A DNA stretch of 64,000 nucleotides from Chloroflexi bacterium bin20 (GTDB taxonomy: Bacteria > Chloroflexota > Anaerolineae > Aggregatilineales > Phototrophicaceae), in contig MPMG01000002.1 in assembly GCA_002238485.1 (NCBI GenBank), positions 116,689 to 180,688 on the forward strand, given 5' to 3'. This document shows, piece by piece, positions 8,742-17,327 of this stretch (position 1 is the first letter of the stretch; each line of letters starts with the position of its first letter). Position numbers and translations under genes: made by a program. The notes beneath the pieces were generated by a model. It had not been told where the DNA came from and did not search any database. It saw nothing but the letters and a program-made list of their open reading frames with translations.

Positions 8742-9518
8742 ATGGACAAAAATCCCATCACGCTAATCACCGGCGCGGGCAGCGGCATCGGGCGCGGTTT
8801 CGCCTTGGCCATGGCAGAGCTGGGCAGCCGGGTCATCGTCAGCGATATCGACCTGTCCAGCGCAGAATCGGTCGCTGCCGAGATCACAGCCGCGGGCGGA
8901 CTTGCGCAGGCGCGCCAATTTGATGTCGCCGATGGCGAGACGGCGCGCTCGCTAGTTGACGAGCTGACCGACCGCTACGGGCGAATCGACCATCTCTTCG
9001 CCAATGCCGGCGTATTGGGTCCGACAGACCTGTGGGATATCGCGCCCGACAATTGGGATGCCGTGCTGGGCGTCAACATCAAAGGCGCGGCTATAATTTG
9101 TCAACTGGTGGCGGCGCAGATGAAAGAGCAGCGGCGCGGGCGCATCGTTGTAACCGCTTCGTACAATGGCCTGCGCGTCGACAAGCATGTCATCCCCTAC
9201 CGCGTCAGCAAAGCCGGCCTGCTCATGTTCAGCAAATGCCTGTCGCTGGTCATGGCGCCGTATGGCGTGACTGTCAATGCCATCTGCCCCGGTGTAACGC
9301 TGACGCCCCTGCAGCAGACCTATGCGCAAGCCCTCGCCGACCAGCGCGGCATCAGCCTGGACGACTATCTCGATGAACGCCGATCGCGCATCCCCATGGG
9401 CGAACTGACCACCACTGCCGACCTCAATGCCCTGGCGCGATTCCTGGTTTCGGACGAGGCGAGGCTGATCACCGGGCAGACCATCGCGGTCGATGGCGGC
9501 GTCATGGCGAGCTCCTGA
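8742..9518 (+). CDS. SDR family oxidoreductase
   Basis: A 258-residue classical short-chain dehydrogenase. The cofactor loop GAGSGIGRG is near the N-terminus, DIDLSS after beta-2 suggests NAD(H), NAG in LFANAGVLG, the catalytic Ser in VTASYNG and YxxxK in IPYRVSKAG. The C-terminus ends with the usual ITGQTIAVDGG. Substrate is unknown. The start is set at the ATG seven bases after TACAAT rather than an upstream ATG that would include the promoter. It is ten bases upstream of the long dehydrogenase gene, so both are probably one transcript for sugar or sugar-acid oxidation. Confidence 0.88.
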   Translation: MDKNPITLITGAGSGIGRGFALAMAELGSRVIVSDIDLSSAESVAAEITAAGGLAQARQFDVADGETARSLVDELTDRYGRIDHLFANAGVLGPTDLWDIAPDNWDAVLGVNIKGAAIICQLVAAQMKEQRRGRIVVTASYNGLRVDKHVIPYRVSKAGLLMFSKCLSLVMAPYGVTVNAICPGVTLTPLQQTYAQALADQRGISLDDYLDERRSRIPMGELTTTADLNALARFLVSDEARLITGQTIAVDGGVMASS

Positions 9519-9528
9519 CGCACAAGTC

Positions 9529-11172
9529 ATGAGCTATCGGGCCTATATCACCGCCAGCCAGTCCATCCCGCGCGCAATGCGCAGCTGGTATCTGAGCGGT
9601 CGCGGCATGGACAGCTTCGGGCAACATGATCAACCCATCAGCGAAGCGCTGCCAGAGATCGGCGCGGACGAGTTGCTGACGCGCGTGGACGCCATAGGCA
9701 TCTGCGCATCCGATGCCAAGATGATCCGGCTGGGCGACGAATATCCGCTCTTTCGTGGGCGCGACCTGGCGGCGAATCCGCAGCGGCTCGGGCACGAACT
9801 GGCGCTGACGGTCCTGCGAATCGGCGCGGCGCTTTCCGGGCCATATCGGGTCGGGCAACGCTTGGGCCTGCAGCCCGATGTGTATTATCGTGGCGAGCGC
9901 AGCGCTATCGGCTCGATGATGGCGGGCGGCTACACAGAATACATGACGCTGGGCGAGCGGATTCTGCGCGGCGATGCGGGCAGTTATGCGCTGCCAGTCG
10001 ACGATTCGCTGTCTTATGCCGAAGTGGCGCTTTCCGAACCCTGGGCCTGCGTCGAGGCGGCTTTTCGCCCCTTCCGCCGCTTGAATCTGCTGTCGGGCGG
10101 ATTGTTGTGGATAAGCGGGCACAGCGACGACTTCGACCTGGATATGCGGCTGCCATCGCGGCTGGTGGTCGCCAGCGACATTTCGGCGCGCACAGGCGAG
10201 CAGTTGGCGCAGCAGCAGGCGCCAGTGATCACTGCGGACGGATTGGACGCGGCGCAGGCAGCACAACGATACGGCGGGGGCGCTGGCATTGACGACATCA
10301 TTTTGTTCGAGCCGACTGCGCGGCAGATCGAAGGCGCGCAACGTGCGCTGGCGCGGCGTGGCGCCTTGACCATCGCCGGGACTTCGTCACCTGGCGCAGC
10401 CGGCATCGACATCGGGCGAATCCACTACGATTTCAGCGGCATCATGGGCACGGCGCAGTCATCGCTGGCGGCGGTATATGGCGAGGCAGCCAATCGCAGC
10501 GAATTGCAGCCTGGCGGCGTCACCCTCGTGCATGGCGCTGGCGGATCCATGGGGCAAATGCACATCCTGCGGGCGCTGAGCCTGGCCGATCCGCCGCGCG
10601 TCATCATTGCCACCAATCGCGGTCGACAACGGCTGCGCGCGCTGGAAGCAAGATTTGCGCCGCTGGCTGCGCAACGGGGAGTCGAATTCCAGGCGATCAG
10701 CCCGCGCGAGAATCCCAACCAGCTGGAAGCGGCAGTGGCATCGCTAGGCGGCTGCGACGACATCTTGATGATATTTCCTTCGCTGGCAGAAACACAGCGA
10801 ATGCCAGACCTGCTGCGGACGGGCGGCGTGCTCAATCTCTTCGCGGGCGTCCCGCCGGGGCAAGAGATCCGCCTGGATATCGACCGCATCCTGCGAGACG
10901 GGCTTCGGATCATCGGCAGCAGCGGCTCGTCACTGGCCGATCAAGCGCGGGTGCTGCAACAGACAGCAGCCGGGCAACTGGACAGCGCGGGCATCGTCAG
11001 CGCAGTCGGCGGGCTGGGCGCGGTCAAAGCAGCACTCTTGGCTGTCAATGCGCGGCGATTCGCGGGCAAAATCGTCATCTATCCGGCGCTTGGCGATATG
11101 CCGCTGCGGCCTGTGTCCAATTGGTCGAAGGCAGCGGAGACGGCTCTGCTGCGGGAGTGGCTCGGCGACTAG
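9529..11172 (+). CDS. Long zinc-type (MDR) dehydrogenase
   Basis: A 547-residue protein, much longer than the ~350 of normal MDR enzymes. The N-terminal GroES-like catalytic domain shows IGICASDAKM (zinc Cys), RLGHELAL (GHE) and ALSEPWACVEAAF. After this comes an insertion of about 200 residues with a degraded nucleotide-fold look (LLWISGH, LVVASDIS, DDIILFEP), then a second, intact-looking Rossmann start VHGAGGSMGQMH. L-sorbose-1-phosphate reductase-type MDRs are the nearest relatives I can name, but they are shorter. It follows the SDR after ten bases. The substrate is likely a polyol or sugar derivative; this is inference. Confidence 0.65.
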   Translation: MSYRAYITASQSIPRAMRSWYLSGRGMDSFGQHDQPISEALPEIGADELLTRVDAIGICASDAKMIRLGDEYPLFRGRDLAANPQRLGHELALTVLRIGAALSGPYRVGQRLGLQPDVYYRGERSAIGSMMAGGYTEYMTLGERILRGDAGSYALPVDDSLSYAEVALSEPWACVEAAFRPFRRLNLLSGGLLWISGHSDDFDLDMRLPSRLVVASDISARTGEQLAQQQAPVITADGLDAAQAAQRYGGGAGIDDIILFEPTARQIEGAQRALARRGALTIAGTSSPGAAGIDIGRIHYDFSGIMGTAQSSLAAVYGEAANRSELQPGGVTLVHGAGGSMGQMHILRALSLADPPRVIIATNRGRQRLRALEARFAPLAAQRGVEFQAISPRENPNQLEAAVASLGGCDDILMIFPSLAETQRMPDLLRTGGVLNLFAGVPPGQEIRLDIDRILRDGLRIIGSSGSSLADQARVLQQTAAGQLDSAGIVSAVGGLGAVKAALLAVNARRFAGKIVIYPALGDMPLRPVSNWSKAAETALLREWLGD

Positions 11173-11208
11173 GCAAGTACCCCGCTCAGTCCCTCTTTCA
11201 GGGTGGTT

Positions 11209-11230
11209 GGGGCGAGCCTTTGGGTCGTCC
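11209..11230. repeat. Intergenic GGGCGA..TCGTCC repeat
   Basis: A copy of the GGGCGAGCC-n-GGGTCGCCC hairpin family, preceded by the CCGCTCAGTCCCTCTTTCAGGG segment that travels with it at other sites. It lies in a 146-base gap between two convergent genes, where a terminator would be expected; a TTTT tract follows. Confidence 0.55.
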
Positions 11231-11318
11231 GTTTTGACCAATTGCGCAGCTTATCCCGAGAATGAACATAAAAAACAAGGATTTCCTCTGTGCTTTCTGT
11301 GGTTTAACAACGGGCGAG

Positions 11319-12248
11319 TCACCGCCTCGCCCCTGCACGACCGCGAAACTCGCTCAGTTGCTCGCTCGTTGGCAAACCACCGATCACGCCAACATGCAAG
11401 GCTGTATAGGCGCCCGCACGCACGGCTCGTCGCACCGCCGCCCGCAGCGATTTGCCTTCGCCCAAGCTCACCGCCAGCGCCGCATTGAAGCTGTCGCCAG
11501 CGCCGGTTGCATCCACCGCGTCAATCTTTGGCGCCGGCACTTGCAGCGCGCCGCCATCGTCCAGGATCAACGCGCCCCGTGCGCCTTGCGTAATCACCAC
11601 CGCGCCCGCGCCCAGCGCCAACAGCCGCTCGGCCAGTGCCGGAGTCGGCGTGGCGTCATCGAGCGGCAAACCCAGCAGCATACGCGCTTCGAGCGCATTG
11701 GGCGTGAGCACATCGACATGTCGCAATATGGCGGGGTCGGCGGGTCGTGCTGGCGCAGGATTCAGGATGGTCAACGCGCCGGCTTCTTTCCCCAGCATCA
11801 ATGCCGTCTGCACTGTCTCTGGCGGCACTTCAAACTGCGTCATGAGGATGTCGCTGTCGGCGATTTGCGCGGCGCAATCACGCAGCTGTTGCGGGCGCAT
11901 GCGCATATTCGCGCCCATGTCGATCGTGATGAAGTTTTCGCCATCGGGCAGCACATTGACGAAGCCCACGCCGCTGTTGCAGTCGGCGATTCGATGAATA
12001 TGGCGCGTGTCGATGCCCTCGCGCGCATAGACTTGCAGCGCCCAATCGCCAAAGGCGTCATCGCCCAGGCAAGCCAGCAACCGCACATGCGCGCCCAGTC
12101 GAGCCGCCGCGATGGCTTGGTTTGTGCCCTTGCCGCCTGGCCCCAGGTCGAAGCCGCCGCCCACCAGATTTTCGCCCGCGAGTGGCATGCGCGGCACACG
12201 CAGTGTCAAGCCCTGTACATAGCTGCCGACAACGAATATGCGCGTCAT
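11319..12248 (-). CDS. PfkB family carbohydrate kinase, ribokinase-like
   Basis: A 309-residue PfkB kinase. The N-terminal sugar-site signature GPGGKGTNQAIAAARLGA and the C-terminal VDATGAGDSFNAAL with the catalytic Asp and anion hole are intact, as in ribokinases. It phosphorylates a pentose or similar sugar with ATP. The ATG at 12248 follows a good GGAGGA site; a longer in-frame extension upstream has no ribosome site. It stands alone on the minus strand between convergent neighbours, so no operon partner indicates its sugar. Confidence 0.85.
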   Translation of the reverse strand: MTRIFVVGSYVQGLTLRVPRMPLAGENLVGGGFDLGPGGKGTNQAIAAARLGAHVRLLACLGDDAFGDWALQVYAREGIDTRHIHRIADCNSGVGFVNVLPDGENFITIDMGANMRMRPQQLRDCAAQIADSDILMTQFEVPPETVQTALMLGKEAGALTILNPAPARPADPAILRHVDVLTPNALEARMLLGLPLDDATPTPALAERLLALGAGAVVITQGARGALILDDGGALQVPAPKIDAVDATGAGDSFNAALAVSLGEGKSLRAAVRRAVRAGAYTALHVGVIGGLPTSEQLSEFRGRAGARR

Positions 12249-12302
12249 GACATGTCCTCCACAATCAGCGCGACCCTGTACGAACGGACTCATCACAGAT
12301 AG

Positions 12303-12308
12303 TATAGT
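12303..12308 (+). promoter_or_regulatory. -10-like TATAGT upstream of the secreted HNH gene
   Basis: TATAGT lies about 38 bases before the ATG at 12346, with an AGAGG ribosome site close to the ATG. This supports 12346 as the real translation start, upstream of the repeat that breaks the frame. Confidence 0.4.
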
Positions 12309-12345
12309 TGACCTGTCGGCACAAGCAGAAATGAGAGGCAACTAT

Positions 12346-13720
12346 ATGCTGAGCAAGAAGTTAGCTCTGGTAATTACGCTGTGTTTGTGCTACATTAGCC
12401 AACCAGCCAACCAGCCAACCAGCCAACCAGCCAACCAGCCAACCAGCCAACCAGCCAACCATAACGATAGCCCCTGAGCATCGCTGTTCGCCATATAACC
12501 GCAGCGATTATTCCTATCCTCAAAGTATCGAATTGCAGATCATAGCCGAGAATTTGAATGGCGATATCGTAAGTCCCTACACAGGCGAAGTCTTCTCCAA
12601 CCGGTCGCAAACAGACATTGAGCATATTGTCGCCACAAGCGAAGCGCATGACAGCGGCTTGTGCGCGGCAACTGAGTCGGTAAGGCGGCAATTCGCCAAG
12701 GACCTGGATAACCTCACACTAGCCAGCCCCAGTGTGAATCGCCACCAGAAGAGCGATAAAGACTTGGCGGATTGGTTGCCGGCACAAAATATCTGCTGGT
12801 TTGTCCAGACGGTTGTGCAGGTCAAAGCCAAATATGGCTTGTCAATGGATAGCCAAGAAGCCAATGTAGCAATAACCACCCTGAAGGTTTGCAATCCAAA
12901 ACCAGCCTGTTACAAGTCTGGCCAAGCCGACACGCTGAATTGTTACGCGGGGCGCTCTTCCACAGACTCTGCTCCCACCGCTGCGTCAACGACATCAACT
13001 GCCTGCTACACGGACGACAGTGCCTATGTGAATGGCGCAATCAATGTGCGCAGCGGTGCAGGAGTGAACTTTGCCAAAGTCGATGTGGTACAAAGCGCCA
13101 ATGTGTCTGTGCTTGACTCGACGCACGAGGCAGATTTCTGCTGGCTGAAAATCGGCGAGAATCGCTGGATTGCGCAGACTCATTTTGTGCTTGCCAGCCA
13201 TCCCTCCGTGGCTAGAACGACTTCGACGAGAGCAACTTCGACGGCGACGCCCCCGCAAGTTGACTCGAACGAAACCTGCTACACGGACGACAGCGCCTAT
13301 GTGAATGGCACAATCAATGTGCGCAGCGGTGCAGGAGTGAACTTTGCCAAAGTCGATGTGGTACAGAGCGCCACTGTGTCTGTGCTCGACTCGACGCACG
13401 AGGCAGATTTCTGCTGGCTGAAAATCGGCGAGAATCGCTGGATCGCGCGGCTGAACTATGTGCTGGCTACGAAGCCCGCTGTTGTTGTACCAACCGCCCA
13501 ACCTGTTGTTAGCCAACCTGTGGTGCAACAGCCGCAGGCGCCAGTACAACAGCCGCAGCAGCCTAGTGTGCCCAATCTGGAGTCGGTGGACAGCAATGGC
13601 AATGGGCGCATCACTTGCGCAGAAGCGCGTGCCGCCGGGTTGCCTATCCCTGTCCGGCAGGGGCATTGGGCATATCCATATATGCGAGATAGCAACAACG
13701 ATGGAATGGTCTGCACTTAG
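12346..13720 (+). CDS. Secreted HNH nuclease with two SH3b domains and excalibur domain; frame broken by 8-bp repeat (candidate phase-variable)
   Basis: The ATG at 12346 with an AGAGG site encodes a signal peptide (MLSKKLALVITLCLCYI) that runs into the tandem repeat and stops at 12477. The mature protein is in another frame, which is open from the repeat to 13720. Its domains are: HNH/DUF1524-like nuclease (ITIAPEHRCSPYNRSDYSYP, IEHIVATSEAHDSGLC, DNLTLASPSVNRHQKS, DWLPAQNICWF), two near-identical bacterial SH3 domains, a Pro/Gln linker, and a C-terminal excalibur calcium-binding motif (DSNGNGRITC and DSNNDGMVC). Gaining one 8-bp unit, or losing two, fuses signal peptide and nuclease in frame. 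As sequenced the gene would be OFF. Assembly error in the repeat is the alternative. Confidence 0.75.
12397..12460 (+). repeat. 8-bp tandem repeat (AGCCAACC) x 8
   Basis: Eight perfect copies of an 8-base unit sit between signal peptide and nuclease domain. None of the three frames contains a stop in the unit, so copy-number change shifts the downstream frame by two bases each time. Such tracts mutate by slipped-strand mispairing. Confidence 0.9.
13004..13175 (+). repeat. Tandem SH3b domain repeat, copy 1
   Basis: This 172-base segment encodes the first SH3b domain and differs from copy 2 at six positions by my count. The near identity points to recent duplication or gene conversion. Confidence 0.85.
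13277..13448 (+). repeat. Tandem SH3b domain repeat, copy 2
   Basis: Second copy of the SH3b-coding segment, offset by 273 bases (91 codons) from copy 1, in the same frame. Confidence 0.85.
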
Positions 13721-13776
13721 CGATTAGCTGCCGCCAGCGCGCACGGTGACCGCGGCCCCTGCGATTCTTGCTTTGT

Positions 13777-13811
13777 CCGCCCTCCCCCAAAAGAATCGAG
13801 GGGTTGGGCGG
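13777..13811. terminator. Hairpin between convergent genes
   Basis: CCGCCCTCCCC pairs with GGGGTTGGGCGG around an 11-base loop. It lies in the 101-base gap between two convergent genes and could terminate both. It is also a member of the CCCCTC/GAGGGG intergenic repeat family. Confidence 0.5.
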
Positions 13812-13821
13812 GTACGCCAGC

Positions 13822-14907
13822 TTATTCGCCGCCTGGTCGCAGCACAACCTCGACCGGCTGCCAGTCTTCGCCCATGACATCGTGCCCGTCCATGGCCAAG
13901 GCGTCGATTGCCGCCTGTGCCAGATCACTACGGTAGGCATCCATGGATGGCTCTTCGCTGATGACCTGCGCCTCCAGCGAAATCGCCACGGTCTGCGCCC
14001 AGAGATCTGCATCCATGATGCCGATGCCAGCCGGCGAGGGCCAAATCAGCTTGCTGATCTCGTTGAGCTGCCAGGTTTGATGACTTTCGCCCAGCGTCGA
14101 GCCGTTGTCCAGCACGATGCCCACGCACTCGTCCGGGTTCTCGCGGCAATGGATCCAACCGCGGAAGCTGGCTTTCAAGAAAGCCACGGCGATTTCGGCA
14201 TTGCCCTCTTCCGCCAGCCAATCGGCATTCACGAAGACGTGATCTTGCAGCATGGCCGTGCCCACATCGTTGAAATCGATGACATTCAGGTCTTCGGGCT
14301 GGTAGAGCTCGCCGGTGTCGGGATTGACGGCCTCGAGCACCTGGGCGTATTCGTTGTAGGTCATGGCTTCGGCAGCATCCAACTCGCCATTCAGCAGCAG
14401 CGACATATCAAAAGGCTGCTGCACGACTGTCACATCATCGGGATTTTCCGGGTCGATATCGGCGGCGCGCATGGCAGCGAAAAGCTCATGCTCGTTGCCA
14501 AAGCCCCAGGTGCCGATGCGCATGCCGCGGAAATCCTCAACCGACTCGATGCCCGTATCGACAAATGACACCTCGAGCGTGCCGCTGCGCTGGAAGACCT
14601 GGGCGATATTCACCAGGTTGACGCCCTGTTCGTTGGATTCCAGCACCTTGGGCACCCAGGCGAGGCCAAATTCTGCGCCGCCAGAAGCCACGACTTGCTG
14701 TGGCACGATCTCCACCGCGCCTTCCAATATGGTTACATCCAAGCCCTCGTCATTGTAAAAACCCAGATCGACCGCCGCGAAGTAACCGGCGAATTGCGAC
14801 TGCGCCACCCACTGCAGCTGCAGCTTGACGGGCTTGAGGTGTCCATCGGCGCTGCTGACGCCAACCAGCAATGCCAGCACAAAAAGTAAGACAAGAGATT
14901 TACGCAT
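13822..14907 (-). CDS. ABC transporter substrate-binding protein, NMT1/THI5-like
   Basis: A 361-residue secreted protein with signal peptide MRKSLVLLFVLALLVGVSSA. The mature start LKPVKLQLQWVAQSQFAGYF and the DLGFYNDEGLDVTI segment are the NMT1/THI5 signature (binding proteins for hydroxymethylpyrimidine, nitrate, taurine or sulfonates). The start has GGAGGAATC just upstream; the open frame continues upstream but only as a shadow of the opposite-strand amidohydrolase. No permease or ATPase gene is adjacent, so it is an orphan here. The ligand might be a pyrimidine or amide compound, but this is only a guess. Confidence 0.85.
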   Translation of the reverse strand: MRKSLVLLFVLALLVGVSSADGHLKPVKLQLQWVAQSQFAGYFAAVDLGFYNDEGLDVTILEGAVEIVPQQVVASGGAEFGLAWVPKVLESNEQGVNLVNIAQVFQRSGTLEVSFVDTGIESVEDFRGMRIGTWGFGNEHELFAAMRAADIDPENPDDVTVVQQPFDMSLLLNGELDAAEAMTYNEYAQVLEAVNPDTGELYQPEDLNVIDFNDVGTAMLQDHVFVNADWLAEEGNAEIAVAFLKASFRGWIHCRENPDECVGIVLDNGSTLGESHQTWQLNEISKLIWPSPAGIGIMDADLWAQTVAISLEAQVISEEPSMDAYRSDLAQAAIDALAMDGHDVMGEDWQPVEVVLRPGGE

Positions 14908-14952
14908 GAGATTCCTCCATTTGCTGATCACAAGCCAAAAATGGCTATATCT

Positions 14953-14958
14953 AGTATA
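14953..14958 (-). promoter_or_regulatory. -10 element TATACT
   Basis: TATACT on the minus strand lies about 45 bases before the NMT1-type gene. The rest of this 234-base divergent gap shows a TACACT at 15106-15111 on the plus strand, a likely -10 for the amidohydrolase. Confidence 0.4.
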
Positions 14959-15141
14959 GCGAAAATGCGCGCAATGGTACAAACAATCGGGGGGAGGGGA
15001 GTGTAGCATTGGCTGGATACGCGCTGCTTTCCCCCACCCCAAAATATGTGGCAGGGGCTTCAAAAACCTACCGAACTGCTGGAAAAGACACCCCTTCCCT
15101 TGTGCTACACTATGCGCCAGCGAAACGGAAAGGACGCAGCC

Positions 15142-16380
15142 ATGCCCGAAGCCCCAGCCTGGCGATTCGAGAAGATCATCAAGCCCATGTTTGATATCCC
15201 CGCGCCACAGCGCATCTTGGCTGGCGGCACAGTGCTCACATGCAATGGCGACGAAGTTATCGAACGCGGATTTGTCGAAATGGCTGGCGGCAGCATCACG
15301 CGCCTCGGCTGCATGAACGATCTGGGCGCGACAGATGCCGAGACCATCGACTGCGCTGGCAAGACGATCCTGCCTGGGCTGATCAATTCGCATGCGCATC
15401 TGGCCTGGGATGGCGTGCACGACCTGGCGCGGCAATCGCTGGACGACACGGCGGAAATCAGCGCCTGGAAGAGCGCCGGCAACATGCTCAAGTGTCTGCG
15501 CGCTGGCATCACACTCGTGCGCGACCTGGGCATGAACAAGAGCAACTTCTCCGCAAAGCAAGCAATCGAACAAGGCATCTTCCCCGGACCGCGTCTGTTG
15601 ATCACCGGCGAAGCCATCATCCAGACCGGCGGGCACACCTACTGGTGCTGCCGCGAAGCCAGCGGCGCAGACGAGATGCGGCGAGCCGTGCGCGACCAGG
15701 TTAAAGGCGGCGCCGACCTCATCAAAATCATGGGCTGCCACGACCGGCTGGAGTTCACCGATGCCGAGCTGCATGCCGTCATAGACGAAGCGCATCGCAA
15801 TGGCTTGCCCATCACCGCGCACGCCACGTTTGAGGCTTGCATACGGCGCATGGCAGAATTCGGTGTGGATGCAATCGAGCATGGCGGCAGCATGAGCGAC
15901 AAGACGATTCAGCTGCTGCTGGACAAAGAAATCCCGATTGTCACGACATTCGCGCCGCTGCTGATGCAATCGCAGCCCGAGCTGGCGCGACAATACAATA
16001 TCCCCGAATGGAAAATCGCCGAGCGTCAAAAGGCGGTCGCCAGTCGCGAGCGATTTGATGGGCTGGTGCGGGCAGCGCAAGCGGGCCTCACCATCGCCTT
16101 TGGCACGGATGCCGGCAGCCCGGTTGTGCCGCACGATGTCGTTGTGCCGGAATTGAAATTCATGGTCGAGCTGGGCATCAAGCGCGACAAGTATGACGCA
16201 TTGCGCAGCGCTACCAGCGTGGCCGCCCAGATCAGCGGACTGGATGACGCGCTGGGCAGCCTGCAAGCCGGCAAAGCCGCCGATGTCATCATCGTCGCTG
16301 GCGATCCACTGGCCGATCTGGCTGCGCTGGGTGAGGTCGAGCGCGTCTTTGTGGGTGGACGACAATTGTACACGCGCTGA
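15142..16380 (+). CDS. Metal-dependent amidohydrolase (imidazolonepropionase/Xaa-Pro dipeptidase-like)
   Basis: A 412-residue amidohydrolase-superfamily enzyme. Metal and catalytic residues: HAH in GLINSHAHLAWDG, LIKIMGCHD (possible bridging Lys position), His in ITAHATFEA, His in AIEHGGS, and Asp in FGTDAGSP. This order is that of the prolidase/imidazolonepropionase-like subgroup, whose members hydrolyse dipeptides, carboxypeptide or organophosphate-like substrates. The start follows AAAGGAC; an earlier in-frame ATG would lie in the promoter. A DapA-like lyase follows 34 bases later on the same strand, likely in one transcript. Confidence 0.82.
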   Translation: MPEAPAWRFEKIIKPMFDIPAPQRILAGGTVLTCNGDEVIERGFVEMAGGSITRLGCMNDLGATDAETIDCAGKTILPGLINSHAHLAWDGVHDLARQSLDDTAEISAWKSAGNMLKCLRAGITLVRDLGMNKSNFSAKQAIEQGIFPGPRLLITGEAIIQTGGHTYWCCREASGADEMRRAVRDQVKGGADLIKIMGCHDRLEFTDAELHAVIDEAHRNGLPITAHATFEACIRRMAEFGVDAIEHGGSMSDKTIQLLLDKEIPIVTTFAPLLMQSQPELARQYNIPEWKIAERQKAVASRERFDGLVRAAQAGLTIAFGTDAGSPVVPHDVVVPELKFMVELGIKRDKYDALRSATSVAAQISGLDDALGSLQAGKAADVIIVAGDPLADLAALGEVERVFVGGRQLYTR

Positions 16381-16414
16381 ATTGGCATTTGAATCCTTAT
16401 CAGGAGCTTGCGAC

Positions 16415-17326
16415 ATGACAGAACTGCGCGGCATCTTCAACATCCTGGCCACGCCTTTCGACAGCGATTACGCGGTCGAGTATGCGAGTCTGCGGCGGCT
16501 GGTGCGCTTTCAGCTCGGGCTGGGCGCGCAGGGTTTGACCATTTTGGGCGTGATGGGCGAGGCCGCCAAGCTCAGCGTGGACGAACGGCGCGCGGTGATG
16601 GACTGCGTCATTGATGTGGTAGCGGGCGCAGTGCCCATCGTGGTCGGCACGAGCCACAGTGAGCTTGCGACTTGCATCGCGCTGAGCCAAGCCGCCTTTG
16701 CCGCGGGCGCAGATGGCGTGATGATCGCGCCGCCGCCACTGGAAGACAAATCCGGCCCCGCTATCCTGGCATTGTATGAGCGAATCGCCGACCAGGTAGA
16801 TGGCGAGATCGTCGTACAAGACTTCCCGCCTGTGAACGATGTGATCATGTCACCGGGAGTGCTGGCGCAGATCGCCAGACGCATCCCCAGCGCGCGCACC
16901 CTCAAGCTGGAAGACCCGCCGCTCATGCAAAAGATCGATGCCATCCGCGAGCAGACCGATCTCTTCGCCATATTCGGCGGGCTGGGCGGCATGTTTTTGC
17001 TGGAAGAACTGAATCGGGGCGCGGCCGGCACCATGACGGGTTTCGCCTTCACCGAGATCCTGGTCGCGGTCTACCAGACTTTTATGGCGGGCGAACGCTC
17101 AAAAGCCGAGTCGATCTTCGATAAGTATATGCCGCTGATCCGCTATGAGAACCAACCGGGCATCAACCTGACGATTCGCAAAGCATTCTTGCAGCGACGC
17201 GGGGCGATAGCCAATGCGACGCCGCGTCCGCCCTTTGCCGTCATCGACGCCGGCACGCAAGCCGAGATCGACTGGCTGCTGCGGCGCGTGGGCATTGATG
17301 ACGCCAGTGCGGTAATCCCTTTTTGA
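16415..17326 (+). CDS. Dihydrodipicolinate synthase/N-acetylneuraminate lyase family protein
   Basis: A 303-residue class I aldolase. Seen: the phosphate/carboxylate loop ILGVMGEAAKLSVDE (normally GTTGE), the Schiff-base Lys164 in TLKLEDPP, and GGLGG in the late barrel. The catalytic Tyr expected in a Y-N-x-P context is replaced by VVQDFPPVN, so true DapA activity is doubtful; members with this change cleave or dehydrate other 2-keto acids. CAGGAGC precedes the ATG. The partner gene upstream is the amidohydrolase, giving a two-gene catabolic unit. Confidence 0.8.
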   Translation: MTELRGIFNILATPFDSDYAVEYASLRRLVRFQLGLGAQGLTILGVMGEAAKLSVDERRAVMDCVIDVVAGAVPIVVGTSHSELATCIALSQAAFAAGADGVMIAPPPLEDKSGPAILALYERIADQVDGEIVVQDFPPVNDVIMSPGVLAQIARRIPSARTLKLEDPPLMQKIDAIREQTDLFAIFGGLGGMFLLEELNRGAAGTMTGFAFTEILVAVYQTFMAGERSKAESIFDKYMPLIRYENQPGINLTIRKAFLQRRGAIANATPRPPFAVIDAGTQAEIDWLLRRVGIDDASAVIPF

Positions 17327-17327
17327 A

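Noticed and set aside
12395..12460. CRISPR-like array at the 8-bp repeat
   Set aside because: Units are contiguous with no spacers; it is a simple tandem repeat.
13822..16452. An 876-residue minus-strand open frame
   Set aside because: Only the last 361 residues are a real gene (signal peptide and ribosome site at 14907). The upstream part is the antisense shadow of the plus-strand amidohydrolase.
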